Source: Candidatus Thorarchaeota archaeon (lineage in GTDB: Archaea; Asgardarchaeota; Thorarchaeia; Thorarchaeales; Thorarchaeaceae). From it: DNA of 17,533 nucleotides. The translations under genes and the position numbers were made by a program. Under the pieces are notes generated by a model, which was given only the letters and a program-made list of their open reading frames with translations, ran no database searches and was not told the DNA's origin. The stretch covers positions 1-17,533 of the forward strand of contig JAEOUL010000099.1 in assembly GCA_016839345.1 (NCBI GenBank), read 5' to 3'. The first letter of the stretch is position 1; each line of letters begins with the position of its first letter. This document shows, in pieces, positions 15,518 through 17,533 of this stretch.

Positions 15518-15748
15518 TTAATATCTGTCCAAAATCTTCTGTGCTTCTTTGTTAGCCTTCTCTCTATCTTCTCCGCGAATGAAATACATGGTGTAGAAAC
15601 AATCCATGCAAATGTATGCTTCTCGTCCCACTGATTTGAAAATCCCAAAGAAAATTCTCCCTTTGTGTACAACATGTGGGCCAGTGACTTTCTCAGATCC
15701 ACAATTATGGCATTTCTTAGGACCATTCAAGTTTCTATCTTCGAACAC
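15518..15748 (-). CDS. Small zinc-ribbon protein of unknown function
   Basis: A 76-residue protein with two CxxC pairs: CHNC (13-16) and CMDC (47-50), separated by 30 residues. This is the layout of a zinc ribbon that binds one Zn2+. The middle (GRIFFGIFKSVGREAY) is partly hydrophobic and the C-terminal 20 residues are a charged helix (GEDREKANKEAQKILDRY). It begins at GTG (plus 15746-15748), supported by a strong GGGGAG (plus 15754-15759) six bases upstream; this is the main reason for accepting so short a gene. Another frame over the same bases (15499-15726) lacks paired cysteines and a ribosome site and is its shadow. It lies between the pirin promoter and the beta-helix gene. I do not recognise a specific family; nucleic-acid binding or protein contact are both possible. 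Confidence 0.72.
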   Translation of the reverse strand: MFEDRNLNGPKKCHNCGSEKVTGPHVVHKGRIFFGIFKSVGREAYICMDCFYTMYFIRGEDREKANKEAQKILDRY

Positions 15749-15785
15749 GAATATCTCCCCTACTCGTAGAGAAACGCGAAGTCAG

Positions 15786-15790
15786 AAAAA
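15786..15790 (-). terminator. Weak T-tract that may end the beta-helix transcript
   Basis: A run of five T on the minus strand, about 53 bases after the beta-helix stop. Archaeal transcription can end at such tracts without a hairpin. It is short and no hairpin precedes it, so the call is tentative. Confidence 0.2.
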
Positions 15791-15842
15791 CCTCTCCATT
15801 AATCGATGCCAGGAAGGAGTTGAGGATTAGTTTTGTGTTAGT

Positions 15843-17533
15843 TCAGTTCCTTTTTCTCATGAAAACTACAAGGGCTGCAATGATTACTATATTTGACAAT
15901 ATACCAACAGTGGCAAGGAAGGGTAGGTAATCAGGTGTACTTTGACCAGTGTTGTTTGTTGGAGTCGTAGGCTCTGTGGTTGTGATTGAAGGTGTTGGCG
16001 TTGTCGGTGTAACTTGAGGAAGAACTCCTGGTGTCATTCTTGGAATTGGATCTTCGGCATCTGCACTACCTATGATACTGTAGGGGGTATCACCAAAACC
16101 ATCGTCATTATCATCCATTCCAGTATAGTCTGACCAGTAATTATACTCATATTCTGCTATTTTTTGTGAATTGTCCTCTGCATTCTTTGGATTATCAATG
16201 AAATCATTCCATGCTATCCTTGTGGTCTTTTGAGGAACCTCATCTGCTAATACAAAAGAAACACTCGGTGTAGGGGGGGCAGCATTAATCCCCCACCATA
16301 TGTTGTCTACAAATGTATTATTGTAAAGTTGACAATAGTATGCGTCACTTAATTCAATTCCTGTTCCACAATTCCTTATGTCGTTGAATCTAAAGGTTAG
16401 ATTGTTGCAGTCAGACAAAACAATTCCAAAAGCTCCATTGCTGATCATGTTTTCTTCTATTGTGCAATTAAACGAATTCATGATATTTAATCCCCACTCA
16501 TTACCACGTAGTGTATTATTACAAATTGTCGAGTTGACTACTGCTGTAAAAGTAGGTCCGAAGTCTAAATCGGTGATGACGTTGTTCTTTATTGTGATGC
16601 TTGTACTATATCCGACCATTATGGGTGCATCTGAAATCGCACCACTAACAATACAATTGAAGCAGTCTAATAATATCACCTGCCCATAGTTTGAGGCGTC
16701 AATGCTTTCGTCAACCTGATTTTTTGCATAGAGAATGGGTTCTCCATTCACTGTGTTTCCGACTAAAGTGTGATTCCAACTCTCATAGGATGAATCTGTA
16801 AAGATCAGGTAATCGTCTAGCTCATTGTTTCTCAATGTGCACTCTATACTTTGGATTCTGAGATCCCCAAATATTCTATTTTCGACAATCTCGCAGTATG
16901 GGCCAAAGACAATTAGTGCACTGTAACCTGACAGCTGATTTTCTACGAGTGTGTTGTTCTGAACCAGAATATTAGGTTCGTCTATTTGCATCCCCCATAT
17001 TGCGTTTGTGATTACATTTCTCATCACTATGCAATTTGAACCTGCAACTCGGATTCCCATGGAGCAGTCATCGACTGTGTTTTGATCAATCAAGCAATCT
17101 GTGGAGAATATGTTCCTAATCCCAGAATCCACGTCACTAATGACATTTCCAGTGATATTACTATTATGCGCATTCTCTATGCGGATACCCGTCCAACAGT
17201 CTATCATTCTGCAATTTCGGATTGTATTGTTTGGACCTGTGAACCATATACCAAATGGTGCCGTTATGTCGCAATCTTCTACTGTTCCTGGTGAGTCTGA
17301 AATAATACCAGAAGAAGGAACCTGTAGATTTGTATTGATCAATTCGCAATTTCGTATAACATATTTCACAGTAACTCCAGTTATGATAATGCATGTGTCG
17401 GAATGGACAATCGAGTATTCGCTTATTTCATATGGCTGATCTATAGTACCATTTCCGGGCCATCCCTGCGTTTCAAAATCAAGGTCAGAATATATGCGAA
17501 TAGGCGCATGTGAAGGATAATCGGATGAGAATA
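15843..17533 (-). CDS. NosD-like right-handed parallel beta-helix surface protein with C-terminal anchor, 5'-truncated by window edge
   Basis: The frame is open from the window edge to the TGA at 15843-15845, giving 562 visible residues. The first in-window non-ATG candidate start (GTG at 17369) is not the true start, because upstream codons encode APIRIYSDLDFETQGWPGNG and DQPYEISEYSI, the usual opening of NosD-type repeats in Asgard archaea. About 400 residues of beta-helix coils follow, with repeated N-x-I-x-x-N and 'NNT(L/F)' turns (e.g. NSNITGNVISDVDSGI, NCTIEENMISNGAFGIVLS). Then come DDNDDGFGDTPYSI-like acidic turns, a Thr/Pro-rich linker (PTTPTPSITTTEPTTPTNN) and a single hydrophobic segment ending in MRKRN. 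This predicts an exported protein held in the membrane by its C-terminus with the basic tail inside. The ligand is unknown; such helices often bind or cut polysaccharides. No catalytic signature is visible. Confidence 0.85.
   Translation of the reverse strand, partial: FSSDYPSHAPIRIYSDLDFETQGWPGNGTIDQPYEISEYSIVHSDTCIIITGVTVKYVIRNCELINTNLQVPSSGIISDSPGTVEDCDITAPFGIWFTGPNNTIRNCRMIDCWTGIRIENAHNSNITGNVISDVDSGIRNIFSTDCLIDQNTVDDCSMGIRVAGSNCIVMRNVITNAIWGMQIDEPNILVQNNTLVENQLSGYSALIVFGPYCEIVENRIFGDLRIQSIECTLRNNELDDYLIFTDSSYESWNHTLVGNTVNGEPILYAKNQVDESIDASNYGQVILLDCFNCIVSGAISDAPIMVGYSTSITIKNNVITDLDFGPTFTAVVNSTICNNTLRGNEWGLNIMNSFNCTIEENMISNGAFGIVLSDCNNLTFRFNDIRNCGTGIELSDAYYCQLYNNTFVDNIWWGINAAPPTPSVSFVLADEVPQKTTRIAWNDFIDNPKNAEDNSQKIAEYEYNYWSDYTGMDDNDDGFGDTPYSIIGSADAEDPIPRMTPGVLPQVTPTTPTPSITTTEPTTPTNNTGQSTPDYLPFLATVGILSNIVIIAALVVFMRKRN

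Noticed and set aside
15499..15726. 75-residue minus-strand frame overlapping the zinc-ribbon gene
   Set aside because: No ribosome site and no recognisable motif; the alternative frame has paired CxxC motifs and a strong GGGGAG.
1..17533. CRISPR arrays, tRNA/rRNA genes, insertion sequences, phage genes
   Set aside because: No regularly spaced repeats, cloverleaf-like sequences, transposase motifs or terminal inverted repeats were seen by eye. The largest gap without a gene is about 165 bases.

Overview
The window looks archaeal, most likely from an Asgard archaeon of the Thorarchaeota/Lokiarchaeota type. This is an inference from gene content and gene style. The supporting signs are a tungsten-type aldehyde:ferredoxin oxidoreductase, TATA-like boxes 20-30 bases ahead of transcript starts, frequent TTG and GTG starts, GAGGTG-type ribosome sites, and a C-terminally anchored beta-helix surface protein with the 'HAPI...GWPGNGT' start seen in Asgard genomes. 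No rRNA, tRNA, CRISPR array, insertion sequence or integrase was found.

Layout. (a) 1-964, minus: the 3'-truncated gene for glycine C-acetyltransferase (kbl). (b) 1129-1605, plus: a MarR-type regulator. (c) 1675-6748, plus: a tight four-gene operon of L-rhamnose isomerase, an AOR-family oxidoreductase, a short class II (FucA-type) aldolase and rhamnulokinase, with two 4-base overlaps and one 3-base gap. (d) 11793-6750, minus: GPH-family sugar symporter, GH78 alpha-L-rhamnosidase and an HSL-type esterase. This operon converges on (c) with one base between the stop codons. (e) 11927-13417, plus: a type B carboxylesterase, divergent from the symporter. (f) 15430-13403, minus: pirin followed by an LDH2/MDH2-family dehydrogenase, whose end overlaps the carboxylesterase end by 15 bases. 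(g) 15748-15518, minus: a 76-residue zinc-ribbon protein. (h) 17533-15843, minus: a 5'-truncated NosD-like beta-helix protein with a C-terminal membrane anchor.

Together, (b) to (e) read as a rhamnoside utilisation island. Rhamnosylated compounds would enter through the GPH symporter, be de-esterified by one or both esterases and be cut in the cytoplasm by the rhamnosidase. L-rhamnose would then pass through the bacterial-type phosphorylating route (isomerase, kinase, aldolase) to dihydroxyacetone phosphate and L-lactaldehyde. The AOR gene sits inside this operon, where an NAD-dependent lactaldehyde dehydrogenase or reductase would be expected. I infer that it oxidises lactaldehyde to lactate with ferredoxin, and that the LDH2-family enzyme may take lactate to pyruvate. 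Related GTGAAT/ATTCAC palindromes lie in the promoters of the rhamnose operon and of the pirin operon, which suggests one regulator (perhaps the MarR protein) for both.

The most novel idea here is the archaeal rhamnose pathway with a ferredoxin-linked lactaldehyde step. The enzyme families are well supported by visible motifs. The substrates of the AOR, the LDH2-family enzyme, pirin and both esterases are inferred from context.
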